Shown: positions 45,291 to 58,424 of the stretch, one piece after another
Layout of the letters: every line of letters starts with the position of its first letter
Numbering within the stretch: the stretch's first letter is position 1
NCBI RefSeq assembly: GCF_024679095.1
Contig: NC_066570.1
Coordinates: 10,169,804 to 10,233,803 of the forward strand
DNA length: 64,000 nt
Source of the DNA: Eriocheir sinensis
Taxonomy: Eukaryota > Arthropoda > Malacostraca > Decapoda > Varunidae
Direction of reading: 5' to 3'
The notes under the pieces: model-generated
What the model was told of the DNA's origin: nothing
What the model saw: the letters and a program-made list of their open reading frames with translations, nothing else
Databases searched by the model: none
Translations under genes and position numbers: made by a program

Positions 45291-46475
45291 TCGTTTAACA
45301 TTTTTCTGCCAGGCGGGAGACGTGGTGGGGTCAGCCGGGGAGGGTGAGCGGGGGACTGGCAGCGTGTCTGGGGTGATACCGGTGGCCGTGTCCCTCTGCA
45401 GCAGGAGGTAGAGGCGGTTGTTGAGGCCGCGGTGGGTGTCCGTCACCACTCCCACGGTCCCCTCGGAATCCGTAAGCGGCCCCTCGTCCTCCTCGCTGCT
45501 GCCGCCCACCGCCATCACCACGTCCTCGTCCGCTCCCTCACGCCTCCCACATGGGCCTGGTTTTGCTACGCCCTCGGGCAAGGAGAAACCCACGCACCAG
45601 CAAGGCCACGCCCACTGAAGAGGCCACAACGCCAGCGCCCACTACCGCCCAGTCGTTGACGTGGCCGCGGCTGAGACGACCGAGAGGCAGCGGCTGGCCG
45701 GGACTCAGGCCGTGGTTGCCAGCGCCGCGGAACACCCAGAGGTCCTTGGTGTGCTCCAGGATGTTGGAGGGCCGCGCGGAGGGTCTTGATGCGTGGCGCT
45801 TCTTCTCTGTGACTTTATTACGATTTATTCTGCGTGGCTTGTGTGCCTTGAGCGTCGCCTTCTCCCGGACCGTCTCACCGTGCAGTGCCACCCCCAGGCG
45901 AGGCTTTGCGCTCCTCCGTGGGGCCGCTGGGGGGTGCACGGTAGCATGGTGGTCAAAGGGCGGCATGCGGTTGTGTATGATCCAGTATGGCAGCGTGGTG
46001 GGCGTGGGGGCGTTCGTGGGAGTCGTTGTAGGCGTCGGTTGGCGTGGAGAGGGCGTGGGTGCCCTTTGGGAGGATGTCGCAGCCGTCGGGGTGGTGCTGT
46101 GTCCCTCTGGTGTTGTCTGTGGGTGGATGTCTGTCGTGGCCGCTGTCTCCTCGTCCACGTAACTCACTGAAGCGTTGACTGGCGGGGGTTCGTGACGTGG
46201 GGCGCTGGTCACGGCTGCATCATCCTCATCATCCATTATAGAATTACTCTCTTCCGTCATCCTCATCGTAGCGTTACTCTCCTCACTGCTGTTGTGTGTC
46301 CGTGATGATGTCCAGAGTCGCAGAGATGCTAGTGGTAGTGGTGGTGGTAGTGGTGGTTGTCGTAGTGGGGATCGTGGTGGTAAGGAGGGGGGAGGCGATG
46401 GTAGGTGTGGTCGGGAAGTCGCTGTCCTCAAGAAGCATGACTGGTTTGTAGCCGAGAGTGGTGGGAACGGCGCAC
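45255..46475 (-). CDS. Possible terminal exon of a mucin-like single-pass membrane protein (needs two frame changes)
   Basis: Begins at a good 3' splice site: a (CT)n tract, CACTCCACAG at 46476 onward, then coding sequence CAVPTTLGYKPVMLLEDSDF and a Thr-run. That frame stops at 46283, but an overlapping frame continues with NSSEESNAT (two N-glycosylation sequons), an acidic segment, Pro/Thr-rich mucin-like sequence, basic KAHKPRRINRNK, and a C-proximal hydrophobic span WAVVGAGVVASSVGVALLV followed by RGFLLARGRSKTR, like a transmembrane helix and stop-transfer. A third frame (to 45255) looks coding too: GGSSEEDEGPLTDSEGTVG then NNRLYLLLQRDTATG, with its last 11 codons and stop in the 46-bp satellite. 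GTGAGG lies at both frame breaks, so short introns or sequence errors are possible. GC-rich, unlike its neighbours. Function unknown. Confidence 0.45.
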
Positions 46476-46479
46476 CTGT

Positions 46480-46594
<115 letters not shown>

Positions 46595-46609
46595 AAAGTT
46601 AGTGAAGGA

Positions 46610-48720
46610 ACTGATTGTCCGTAGAGTAACATATGTGGCAAAATAAAACCAGATCACCTAATGGAAATGAAAGATATGTAAAGAAAGGTTAATTTAGTGA
46701 AAAGAAAGACAGGTAGAAAGCTATATTAGTGAGAACTGGAACCGACTATTCGTAGAGTAAACAAAATAGGCAAAATACAACCTGCGCAGAAGATATATAA
46801 GATAGATAAAGGAAAAAGGTTAGATTAGTGGAAAATGGAACCGATTATTAGAAGAAAATAATATAAAAGAAAGATACAGAAAATAAGGTAAGATTAGTGA
46901 GAAGTCTAACCGAATATCCAAAGTAACATAAATGGCAAAATACAACCTGTGCATTTAGATGTAAAAAAAAAAGTAGAGGTAGAAGAGATAGAAAAGAGAT
47001 AGAAAAAGCTAAGTTTCTGAAAAGTAGAACCCGTAGAGTAAGCAGAATCGTCAAAATACAACCTGCGCATCAAAAGGAAAAGAAATGATGAAAAGGTTAG
47101 ATTAGTGAAACGTGGAACCGAGAATCCGTAGAGTAACACAATAAGCAATATGCATCCTGCTCAGAAGATACAGAGGGAAGCTATGTAAGAAAGGTCAAAG
47201 TAGTGAAAAAACAGAACTGATTTAACTTAGAGTGACACAAATGGCAAAATAAAACCTGATCATCTAAAGGAAAAGAAAGATGTATATAAAAAAGTTAAGT
47301 TAGTGAAAAGAAAGATAGGTAGAAAGATACAATAGTGAAAAGTGAAACCGATTATCCGTAAAGTAACAGAATCGCCAAAATACAAACTGCGCAGAAGATA
47401 TAAAATATCCATATAGAAATAAAAGGAAAAAGTAATGAACAGTGAAATCAATTATACAAAGAATAACACAATTGGTAAACTAAAAGTAAACTAAAACGTG
47501 GGAACCAAAGGGAAAAGAATGACATAGAGAAGAAAGGTCAGATTAGTGAAAGATAGAACCGGTTATTACGTAGTAGAAAGAGAAAGGGACGAATTCGTTA
47601 CGCACAGAGATAGTAACGAAATAGCAACAAAACGACCACCAAAAACTGCGCATCTGAAGAAAAAAAGTAATAGTGGGATAGAAGAAAACAAGGTAAATAT
47701 GAGTAAAAAAATCGAAGAGGCTTTTAGTAGAGCGAAAAAATGGAAATAATTAGGAATAAAACAACTGCGCATCTGAAAAAAAAGTGATAGTGGGACTGAA
47801 GAAAAAAAGGTAAATATGAGTAAAAAATCGAAGAGGCTTTTAGTGAAATGAAAATATAGAATTGATAACCTTTTGATCGAGTAACAAAATAGGAACAGAA
47901 CAACAACCAAAATTACGCATCTGAAGAGAAAAAGAGATAGAAGGATAGAAAAAAGATAGAGTAGTAAAAATAGACGACGCTTTTAGTAGAATTAAAAAAA
48001 AAATGGAAATAATTATCCGACGGTCGAGTATCAAAATAGGAACAAAATAACAACTGCGCATCTGAAGGAAAAAAAGTGATAGTGGGCTAGAAGAAAAAAA
48101 GATAAATACGAATAAAAGATCGAAGAGGCTTTTAGTAGGATGAAAAAAAGGAAATAGTTAGGAATAAAACAACACCTACGCATCTGATGAAAAAGTGAGA
48201 GGGATAGAAAAAAGGTATATATGAGTAAAAAAACGAAGAGGCTTTTTAGTTGAATGGAAAAAAATGGATGTAATTAGCCGTGGATCGAATAACAAAATAA
48301 ACGAAACAACAAAAAATACGAGACTGGAAGGAAAAGAGATAGAGGATATAAAAAAAGATAAATTAGTAAAACCTAGAAGAGGCTTTAGTAGAATGAAGAA
48401 ATGGAAATAATTATCCGTTGATCAAGAATAAAACAACACAAAACTACGCATTTGAAGGGAAACACAGATAGAGAAATAGAAAAAGGAAATTAGAGTGAAA
48501 AGTAGAAAAGCTTAACAGTATAATGAAAAAATGGAACTCGCAAAAACACAAAAAACTGAAATGAAAAAACGATGGAGTAATAGAATAAAAAAAAAAAGAA
48601 GATAAATTAGAGTGAAATGTAGAACAGTTTATCAGCAGAAAGAGGAAGCAAAAAAATGAAAAAAGATAGAGATAGGAAAAATGGTGGAACTAATAAAAGA
48701 CAAAACCGATTATACTTAGA
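46610..48720. repeat. Purine-rich degenerate minisatellite, ~130-bp units
   Basis: About 13-14 diverged units marked by ACCTGCGCA/AACTGCGCATCTGAAG at about 46781, 46941, 47060, 47150, 47250, 47385, 47640, 47765, 47915, 48050, 48175, 48320 and 48440. Left units share GTAGAGTAACA-AATGGCAAAATA; right units share AAATCGAAGAGGCTTTTAGT. So two subfamilies exist, left of and right of about 47550. No gene. Confidence 0.85.
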
Positions 48721-48802
48721 GAGAAGGAATATTGGCGAGAGTGGATAAAGTGCAGTTACGGATTATAACAGAACACTTACGGACATATAAAAAATGGAAA
48801 GG

Positions 48803-48919
<117 letters not shown>

Positions 48920-49149
48920 AAATAGAGAGAAATGAAAACACTGAATAAACAAGACTTACACAAAGTAAGAGAATTGAAGTCTAGAGAACAATGAACAGTT
49001 GGAAGATGAAGGGAAAGGAAGGGAAAGAGAGAAAGAAAAACAAGACTAAAATCTGTCAAGAGAATACAGGAAGATAAGGAAAGGGAGGAAGGAGGAAGAG
49101 AAGAGGAAGGGAGATGAAAGAGAGATGGAGAAGAATTAGAAGAAGTAAG

Positions 49150-50330
49150 GTGTTGACATTTTCTATTGATAAAAGAAGTTTTGGTAAGTCGGAAAATAGA
49201 TTTGGCACGATTCCGGGCTGAAATGTAAAGGTCATAGTTATCAGGAGTGCGAAGGCTCTGGTACCTTTTGTGACCTGCCTCCATCGTTAATAGCACGAGA
49301 ACAAGCATGATTAAACCAAGGCTCTTTAGCATGAGGAGTAGAAAAAGAACGTGGAATGTATGCCTCCATTCCAGAGACAATCACTTCTGAGATGCGTTGG
49401 GCACACACACAGGGGTCTCTCTCCTGGAAGCAGTAATCATTCCACGGGAATGGAAAGTACATCCTCAGGTCGTCCCACCGAGCTGAAGCAAAATGCCAGA
49501 AGCATCGCCTCTTAGGTGGGTCCAGAGGATGTACAGGAGCGATAGGACAGGAAGCAGAAATACGGGTATGATCGGAGGAGCCCAACGGAGAGAACAGTTT
49601 GACGGAGTAAGCTGAAGGATTAGAGGTAAGGAAGAGGTCTAGAATGTTGGGCCTGTATCCAAGACGGTCGGGAATACGTGTAGGGTGCTGAACCAACTGC
49701 TCTTGGTCGTTGAGGAGAGCAAAGTTGTAGGCTTGTTCACCAGGCTGGTCAGTGAAAGAGGATGAAAGCCAAAGCTGGTGGTGAACATTGAAATCTCACA
49801 AGATGGGGGTTTCATCGAAGGGAGAGTGAGACAAGATGTGCTCCACTTTAGAATTCAAATAGTCAAAGAATTTTACATAGTTAGTAGAGTTAGGTGAGAG
49901 ATAAACAGCAGATATGTATTTAGTAATAGAATGACAATGAAGTCTTAGCCAGATGGTGGAAAATTCAGAAGAGTCAAGGTCGTGGGCACAAGAGCAAGTG
50001 ATGTCGTTGCACACGTAGGCGCAACATCCAGCTTTGAATTGAATTTTAGGATAGAGATAGTAGGAGGGAACAGAGTAGAGGCTGCTGTCAGTAGCCTCAG
50101 CCACCTGTGTTTCGGTAAGGAAGAGAAGATGAGGTTTAGAGGAGGAAAGATGGTGTTCCACAGAATGAAAATTAGAACGAAGACCGTGAATGTTGCAGAA
50201 ATTGATAAGGAGGAGGTTCGAGGATTTATCAGGACACCTCTCGGGTCGGCAGCCGGAAGAGGAGTCCTTCCTGGGGGTATTTATGGTCCCCCCCCACAGG
50301 CGGCAGCTGTATTATACCCTGTATTGCGAT
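49150..50330 (-). pseudogene. Jockey-like element: endonuclease domain and linker
   Basis: Read right to left: INFCNIHGLRSN (start of the endonuclease), LLFLTETQVAEA (catalytic Glu), the VYLSPNST segment, then [14 protein letters not shown] (the GDFN motif with a stop where Gly should be, near 49798), [11 protein letters not shown], and GSSDHTRIS (catalytic Asp-His). The linker contains [31 protein letters not shown] and ISARNRAKSIFRLTKTSFIN, matching the scrap at 9.43-9.7 kb. At least three frames are needed. The RT domain is absent. It begins upstream near a run of C at 50290. Confidence 0.85.
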
Positions 50331-50459
50331 ACTGTTCAAAGAATGCCATAGTAGTAGTCACCCCTGCCTGCAACACACCAATTGTTATGTCTGATGACTG
50401 AATAAGCTTGCTGGTCTTATTGATATGAAATAAAATGTCATACCATAAGCAAACTGCTG

Positions 50460-51035
50460 ATAGAAATGGCCATTAGCTCAATATGTCCATGAGTGCACCT
50501 GCTCCTGTGGCCACGCCATCTTTTTTCTCGAGAGCATATTCTCTCAGCACTGATAAGGCATTGTTAATTTCCTTCATATGATATCGGAGCGGTTTAACAG
50601 CTTCAATTCGTGACTCCCACCTGTTACCTGATGGACCTTTAACTGTAATAGGCAAACATTCTTCAAGAATAGCCCATCGAGATGTAGATGAGCTAAATAT
50701 CACATACATTCTGTTCATGATGCCCAAAATTCAATGGCATAATTTGAGGATTTCGCTGCATCTACAATCACCAAATTCCAGGTATGAGCCACGCAGTACA
50801 CACAATAAAGCACGTTGATTCGGTTCTAGTACGTGCTTGTACTCCTTTATTCTTTCCACTCATGTTAGCACCATGATCGTAAGCTTGTCCTCTCATATCA
50901 GATATATCTATCCCAACCCCATTCACCTTGTCAAGGAATGAGTTCAGTAAACCGTCACCAGTTGTATCATGCACATTCAAGAAACCAAAAAAGGCCTCAC
51001 GAATTTTAATCTCTCTCTTCAGGCAAAGGCAAAGC
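50460..51035 (-). pseudogene. hAT/ZMYM-like transposase fragment (DUF4371 region)
   Basis: Minus strand. IREAFFGFLNVHDTTGDGLL and ISDMRGQAYDHGANMSGKNK (with the YDxGANMSG signature of DUF4371 proteins), then a break near 50750, then NRMYVIFSSSTSRWAILEEC and NRWESRIEAVKPLRYHMKEI. Both halves align with the order seen in hAT-derived zinc-finger MYM-type proteins. The catalytic domain beyond is missing. Its 5' end is replaced by the CR1-like RT fragment on the opposite strand at about 51036. Confidence 0.8.
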
Positions 51036-51520
51036 CTCCAAGAGAATTTGCACAAAATTTCAGCTTGGTCGGATAAATGGGAGATGCCCTTTAACGTAGA
51101 CAAGTGCCAGGTCCTTCAAGTAGGAACAAAAATAAGAAGTTCGATTACGAAATGCGCGGCGTTAAACTCATAGGAGCTCAATGAGTTAAGGACCTGGCGT
51201 CAAAATCGCGTCAAACCCCAAATTATCAGCAATACATTGACGCAGCAAATGAAACGAATATAATTCTGGGCTCCATTAAGACAAACTTCTTATTCAAGAA
51301 TAAAGATGTAATACTCTGCTCTACAATAGTTTAGTCAGACCCCACTTGGAATATGCGGTACAGTTTGGTCTCCCACCATGCAAAGGACATTGCTAAGCTA
51401 GAAGGTGTTCAGCGTCGAGCAAAAAAAATGATCCCTTCCTTGCGCAACAAATTCTACGAAGAAAGATTTTCGACCCTTAACATGTTCTCTTGAGAAACGT
51501 CGCCTCCGAGGAAAACTGAT
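51036..51520 (+). pseudogene. CR1-like RT C-terminal fragment
   Basis: KISAWSDKWEMPFNVDKCQV, then broken frames with VKDLGVKIAS, NSLVRPHLEYAVQFWSP and SLEKRRLRGKL. It is closely related to the minus-strand copy at 56.5-57.26 kb, which is intact over the same region. Several stops and single-base changes. It ends in a short CT run near 51522-51539. Confidence 0.85.
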
Positions 51521-51911
51521 CTCTCTCTCTCTCTCTCTCCCTTCCCGTCACCTCCCTCCACAATGCATGGCTCTCAATGAAGACGATTAAACAGTTCCGA
51601 AGTTGCTGTTGTGTTTGCAAAGGTAACGATCCCCTCTCGGCCTTCGGGAATAATTGATGTGAGAGTCGAAAGCGCCTGAAAACACCCACGTTAGAGCACT
51701 GGGGTCCGTCTGCAGGAGCCACCAACTACACGGTCAAGTCTCTGACATCCCCGGTGGCACCTGGCAGACCTGTGTGTCGCTGCGCCGCGGGTGATTTTAA
51801 TTATCGAAAAAGAGAACTCGTGTCTCCTGCATTGTTCTTTTTCTTATTTCTAAGCAGGAGCGTGTGGCCGGCAGGCAGGCACGCATGACATACACACACA
51901 CACACACACAC
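51521..51911. other. No gene recognised; ends in a short (CA)n
   Basis: Mixed sequence with CT (51522-51539) and CA (51892-51911) runs. The CA run directly precedes the SINE head. Confidence 0.5.
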
Positions 51912-52175
51912 GGCCCGGTAGCTCAGTTGATAGAAAGTCGGCCTTACAACCAGAAGGACCGGGGTTCGATTCCCCAGCCGGGTGAAGATAAATTGGGTTA
52001 ATCTTCTTTCACGTGTAGCCCCTGTTCACCTAGCAGTGAGTAGGTACGCGACGTCAGGCAAGGAGTTGTGACCTCGTTGTCGCGGTGTGTTGTGTATGAG
52101 TGGTCTCAGCCCTACCCAAAGATCGGTACTACGAGCTCTGTGCTCCTCCGTAGGGAAACGGCTGTCTGTCTCGAG
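51912..52175 (+). mobile_element. tRNA-derived SINE, 5' part (head and body)
   Basis: The head GGCCCGGTAGCTCAGTTGAT resembles a tRNA. The A-box-like TAGCTCAGTTG (51919-51929) and an exact B box GGTTCGATTCC (51963-51973) form a Pol III promoter, and the acceptor halves GCCCGG/CCGGGT pair. The D-stem and anticodon stem do not pair well, so it is not a working tRNA. A non-tRNA body follows to 52175, where a hAT-like element interrupts it; the remainder resumes at 53299. Confidence 0.85.
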
Positions 52176-53298
52176 CATAGCTGGGCGTTATCGCGATACT
52201 TTATCGCTGATAACAAAATCGGGTTATCGGCCATCCGCTACTTATTTAAATATATATCGGTATCTTCGTTACTTTTGTAACCAAACTAGCGATAAACGCT
52301 ACATTTTCCGCCTCTTAGAAAGAAAACGTCTCCTCCCTACTGCGCATGCGTGGCCGGGCGCCCGGTGTTGTATGAAAAACTTCGGGTATGAAATATCTTC
52401 GTGAAGAGATTTCATACTTAGATCATCAACATTAAAAAACTAAGTTATGTTTTATATTAGACTCAAAAGTCAATATATCAAAGAGAAAATCATTTAACTT
52501 TGCCCCAAAATGGTTATTCACTGCCTCAAATTTGATATTCCGTATTCGTTTGTGAGCATGCCCTGGTATTGAAGGCACCCGGTGTTGTGTTATTTGGTGT
52601 CCCATCGTCAAAAGCTGGCGCTTTTGTTTACAAACACTAGTCTCTCGTGAACTGCGCATGTTCAGACCAGTAGTGAAATTTCAGAAGAAATTCACAAAGC
52701 TTTTAATAGTTGTTGAGCTGAATCAGACATACAGTACCTCGCTGTTTCAGAACGACACTCTGTACATATAAATACAACTCGTACAGAGTGTCGTTCTAGA
52801 AACAGCGGGGATGGTGGTAGTGGTACTGTATGTCTGATTCAGCCTTCCAGCAACTCTTAATTACGGTTAAAAAGCTTTGTGAGACTGTACAGGTCTACGC
52901 TTGCTGGTCTGAGCATGCGCAGTTCACGAGAGACCAGTGTTTGTTGACGGTGGGGACGCCAAATAACACAACACCGGCTCAGGCGTTTCTAGTATTACCG
53001 TCCATAGGTACGTGTCAACGTGTGGTTTTCGGGTTTTGTAAGTTTTCTAAAATACAGATAATGAAAATTTTAATTCATCTATGTTTTTCTATTTGAAATA
53101 TGAATATAGTATCGTTTTCACCTATCGGACTTATCGCTAGCTAGTATCAGAATTGTGGATTTATATCGGGTATCGGTTATCGGTTATTGGCTATATTTGT
53201 GTCTCCAGTTAACGAATATCGGTTATCACCGATAAGGTTTTTCATTATCAGTTATCGGTTATCGGGAATAAGGTTTTCTGTTATAGTGCCCAGCTATG
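52176..53298. mobile_element. hAT-like non-autonomous transposon nested in the SINE
   Basis: 1123 bp, with perfect 8-bp direct repeats GTCTCGAG at 52168-52175 and 53299-53306. Terminal inverted repeats start CATAGCTGGGC on both ends, comparable to the CA-x-x-G-x-TGGGC ends of hAT elements. Both subterminal regions are full of TTATCGG/CCGATA motifs (at least a dozen), as expected for transposase-binding sites. No transposase ORF. Confidence 0.93.
52565..52999. repeat. Long imperfect hairpin inside the hAT-like element
   Basis: Arms 52565-52764 and 52781-52999 with a 16-nt loop. The inner 25 bp around GAACGACACTCTGTAC are almost perfectly complementary. Outer matches include CTCTCGTGAACTGCGCATG with CATGCGCAGTTCACGAGAG, and GGTGTTGTGTTATTTGG with CCAAATAACACAACACC. 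It could be a nested foldback element. Confidence 0.88.
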
Positions 53299-53333
53299 GT
53301 CTCGAGAGAGACCCGCAGCAGACCAAGAGGTGA

Positions 53334-53368
<35 letters not shown>
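53299..53368 (+). mobile_element. tRNA-derived SINE, 3' part with (AC)n tail
   Basis: Continues the SINE after the hAT-like insertion: second target copy, GAGAGACCCGCAGCAGACCA, then an (AC)n tail 53336-53368. Confidence 0.8.
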
Positions 53369-53370
<2 letters not shown>

Positions 53371-53880
53371 CCACCACATTCCAAAGTCTGTCCTTCAATA
53401 CTTTCATTTTCTATGGGAATTCTGCGTGCTAGAAGGGCGTGTGTGGAGCATCTCAAGGTCGCAGAGAGCGGAGGGATGAATGTGCCTCTGAGCGGTGCGG
53501 CGGGCAGCGCGGTGTGTGTGTGTGTACGGTCACTCGGTGTGTCCAGGCAGCCCGTCACTGAGGAATGCGAGGAATGCGGCGCGGGTGGACTTTAAACCGG
53601 GGTACGCGAGGGTCCGTGGGAACGCTTTTGAATGACGCGGCGCCGGCTATTTATAGATTTGAGGCCATTACTCGCGTGCTCTCAGGAGGGCTGCTGCCCC
53701 TGATGGTCCATGACGCAGCCTATTAGCGACATCAGCACGGCACAGGGAGTCTTCTTGCTGCTATACAGGCTAATCAGCAAAGTGTAATACCCGGGCCTGT
53801 CTTCCTAGACATATCGGTGTCTCGGTTCGCCTGTTTGAAAAGCCTCTCGTTGACGTTGCTGGGATTGTCGTGGACTGTTT
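53369..53880. other. No gene recognised; GC-rich, then mixed
   Basis: A GC-rich, CG-containing stretch at about 53440-53660 with a short GT run (53512-53526). No ORF with recognisable motifs. Confidence 0.5.
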
Positions 53881-53975
53881 CGTTATTTCGGCGTTCCTTC
53901 TCCTCCTCCTTTTCCTTCTCATTTTTCTATTTCTCATTCATCACAGTCTTCCTTATTCTGTCTTCCTCCTCCTCC

Positions 53976-54008
<33 letters not shown>

Positions 54009-54170
54009 CCTTCCTCCGTCCACCTTCTCATTTATCTTTCTACTTCTTTTTCATAGTCTTCTTTCTCCTCCTCCTCCTCCTCCTCCTCCTCCTCCTCCTC
54101 TTCCTCTTCTCGTTCCTCCGTCCACCTTCTCATTTATCTTTCTACTTCTTTTTCACTCAGGAAGGCTTTA
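53881..54170. repeat. Pyrimidine-rich stretch with TCC/TCA repeats and a ~45-bp direct duplication
   Basis: (CCT)n and (ATC)n runs. The phrase CCTCCGTCCACCTTCTCATT and its continuation to TTTTTCA occur at about 54012 and 54114, a duplication spaced about 102 bp. Confidence 0.8.
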
Positions 54171-54490
54171 CCATGACTCATCTCCTCTCTCCGAAAATAA
54201 GATGACTCAAAAGGAATATAGCGTGACTCACCTCTTCTCTGCAAGCATTATATGACTCAGAAAGACTTGTGTGACACACCTTCCCTGCATACACAAGCCG
54301 ACTCAGGAGGGACCTCGTGTGACTCACCTCTCTGCATGCTGGAAGTAATGACTTAGCCCCGTAGACTAAAGGAGAATGCATGCATATTTGTGAGTCATTG
54401 AAATATAGACTTTGGGAGAATTAGAGTCAGTGAAGGGAGGAAGAAATGGAGAGGGGGAGGAGGAAAGGGATGAGTCATGAGTCAGCTGTA
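54171..54490. promoter_or_regulatory. Cluster of eight AP-1-type TGA(C/G)TCA motifs
   Basis: TGACTCA at 54174, 54203, 54224, 54253 and 54320; TGAGTCA at 54391, 54471 and 54478 (the last two adjacent). The left five sit in a degenerate ~50-75-bp tandem repeat with CACCTCTCTGCAT-like phrases. The motif match is seen; binding and function are inference. Confidence 0.5.
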
Positions 54491-54498
54491 TAAGGTGG

Positions 54499-54659
<161 letters not shown>

Positions 54660-54821
54660 TTTAGCGTAGTGTATTAGCCCTAGAAAGGAGGAGGAGGAGG
54701 AGGAGGAGGAGGATAAGAAGAGAATAAAAAACATTAGGAGGAAGGACAAAAGGGCCGTGGGGGAGTAAATAAAGAGAAAGAGAAGGAATAAGAGGATTGG
54801 GAAGAGGAGAAGGAGGAGGAG

Positions 54822-55132
54822 GAGGAATACATAGGAATACATAGAAAGAACAGACACCAGAAGACCTATCGGTCTATGGCGAGGGTGTCTGTTTACTACC
54901 GCTACTACTTGTAATCGACGTGTGGTAGGATAGGACATAAAAGATGAAGGCTCCTCCCCACCCACCTCTCCCTCCGGCAACGTGCCGGCAGGAAATAGTT
55001 AGAAGAGAACACCATGTACCTTTAAGGAGGAATGGGACATGGAAATTTTACAGTAAAGAGAGAAATAAGAGGAAATTACTACTCTTAACTTACACTACTG
55101 GTAACCTAAGCTGTGGGGGAAAATGACTTCAT
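54822..55132 (-). pseudogene. 3' UTR fragment of a CR1-like element
   Basis: Minus strand ends in a short tandem tail, (TATGTATTCC)n-like, at 54822-54842, preceded by GGTGTCTGTTCTTTC and the GGGGAGGAGCCTTCATC block shared with the 20.3-kb copy. No coding part. Confidence 0.65.
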
Positions 55133-56160
55133 TATATAAGAACATAAGAACATAGAAACACAGGGAGACTGGAAGAGGACGAGTGGCCTACACAGGGCAG
55201 CCCCAGAATCCCCACTAAGACCCACGATGGGTGAGGTGTAGTTTCAGGGGCACAGGTGGAGGCTTGATCCTCGTTTTACCGGCGGTACGAGGCACGCACC
55301 AGTAACCTGTCACCTTACTGCACCCACACCTCACTCCACCTGCCATGCGGACATTAACTGTTGCTTTACTCTATTTTTGACTTTCGCTACTTGCAATCTA
55401 GGTTGTGGGGGAGAATTATATGAATATAGGTTGAGTTCGTGCTGCAATCTGTCTAAAATCATGCGAAAAGGGTCAGTATAATCTTATATCCATGAAGTAC
55501 TTATCCAAAGAAGACTTAAAGCTATTGATACTCTGTGCGCTAACTACTGACGGTGGGAGTCTATTCCAATAATCGACGACTCTGTTATTGAAAATAACTT
55601 CTGTGCACCAATGTGTTACATCGATTTCCTTTTAACTGCATACCGTTGCTGCGTGTTCTTGTGTTGGTGTCTCTCTGAAATATACTATCTGGGTTAATGT
55701 TGTCGAATCCATTAAGGATTTTGAACACTTCAATTAAGTCCCCTCTTATCCTTCGCTTTTTTAGGGAAAACATATCTAAAAGCTTTAAACGCTCGTCATA
55801 TGGCAAGTTTCGGAGCACAGGAATTTGTTTGGTTGCTCGTCGCTGTATCTTTTCTAGCAAAACTTGATCTTCGATATAGTTCGGTGACCAGAACTGAACG
55901 GCGTGTTCTAGGTGTGTTCTTACTAATGCTAAATATAATCTCTTCATAAGTTCGGGTGATTTATAATCAAAGTTTTTTTAGATTAATCCCAACATCATAT
56001 TGGCTTTTTTACTCGCTGCAGAACATTGATCACTCATTTTAAGAGTGTTACTGATAATGACACCAAGATCTTTTTCGTGTTTTAATTCGCTGAGCTCATG
56101 TCCTTGAATCTGATATTTAAAGTTAGGATTTTTTTCACCTATGTGCATTAAATAAGGAGG
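55133..56160 (-). pseudogene. CR1-like RT C-terminal fragment with 3' tail
   Basis: Minus strand from 56160: FKYQIQGHELSELKHEKDLG, a break near 55965, then LYLALVRTHLEHAVQFWSPN, KIQRRATKQIPVLRNLPYDE and RRIRGDLIEVFKILNGFDNI; after one more frame change near 55590, NNRVVDYWNRLPPSVVS, ending near 55470. The 3' UTR ends in a (TATGTTCTT)n-type tail at about 55133-55155. The catalytic FADD region is missing. Confidence 0.85.
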
Positions 56161-56200
56161 TGAATGAAAAAGGAGAGAAGGAGGAATAAGCAAACGAGAA

Positions 56201-57989
<1,789 letters not shown>

Positions 57990-58175
57990 CATACTAAGTG
58001 GATATTTTCATATATTTTAGACTGTTTTGGGGAGATTATTTTATTATTTTCTACCTGGCTGTCATACATACGTACATACATACATACATATACATACATA
58101 CGGATGGTTGAATTCATGCACTTCTAGATATCGTTTTGGGAGTTTTTTGTATTTTGGAGAGTTTAAAAAAGTTCG

Positions 58176-58221
<46 letters not shown>
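58176..58221. repeat. (CA)n microsatellite
   Basis: About 23 CA units. Confidence 0.95.
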
Positions 58222-58223
<2 letters not shown>

Positions 58224-58424
58224 CCATCGATCACCAGCCATTCGACCAACCAACCTACAAGCCAGCATCACCTCCCCTTCCCCCTCCTTCCCCTCCCTCC
58301 CTTTGTTAGCTTCTAAAGACCCCGTACGTAAAGTTCTCTCCCATATTCCTTCTTCCGTTCTTTCATTGTTCTCTTACCTCCATTCCTCCTATCCCTCCCT
58401 CTTCTCTTTATTTATCTAACTTTA

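Noticed and set aside
51912..51984. Functional tRNA gene
   Set aside because: A and B boxes and acceptor halves fit, but the D-stem and anticodon stem do not pair and a SINE body follows.
53259..53595. Short ORFs over the GC-rich and CA stretch
   Set aside because: They are driven by CA/GT repeats; no conserved features.
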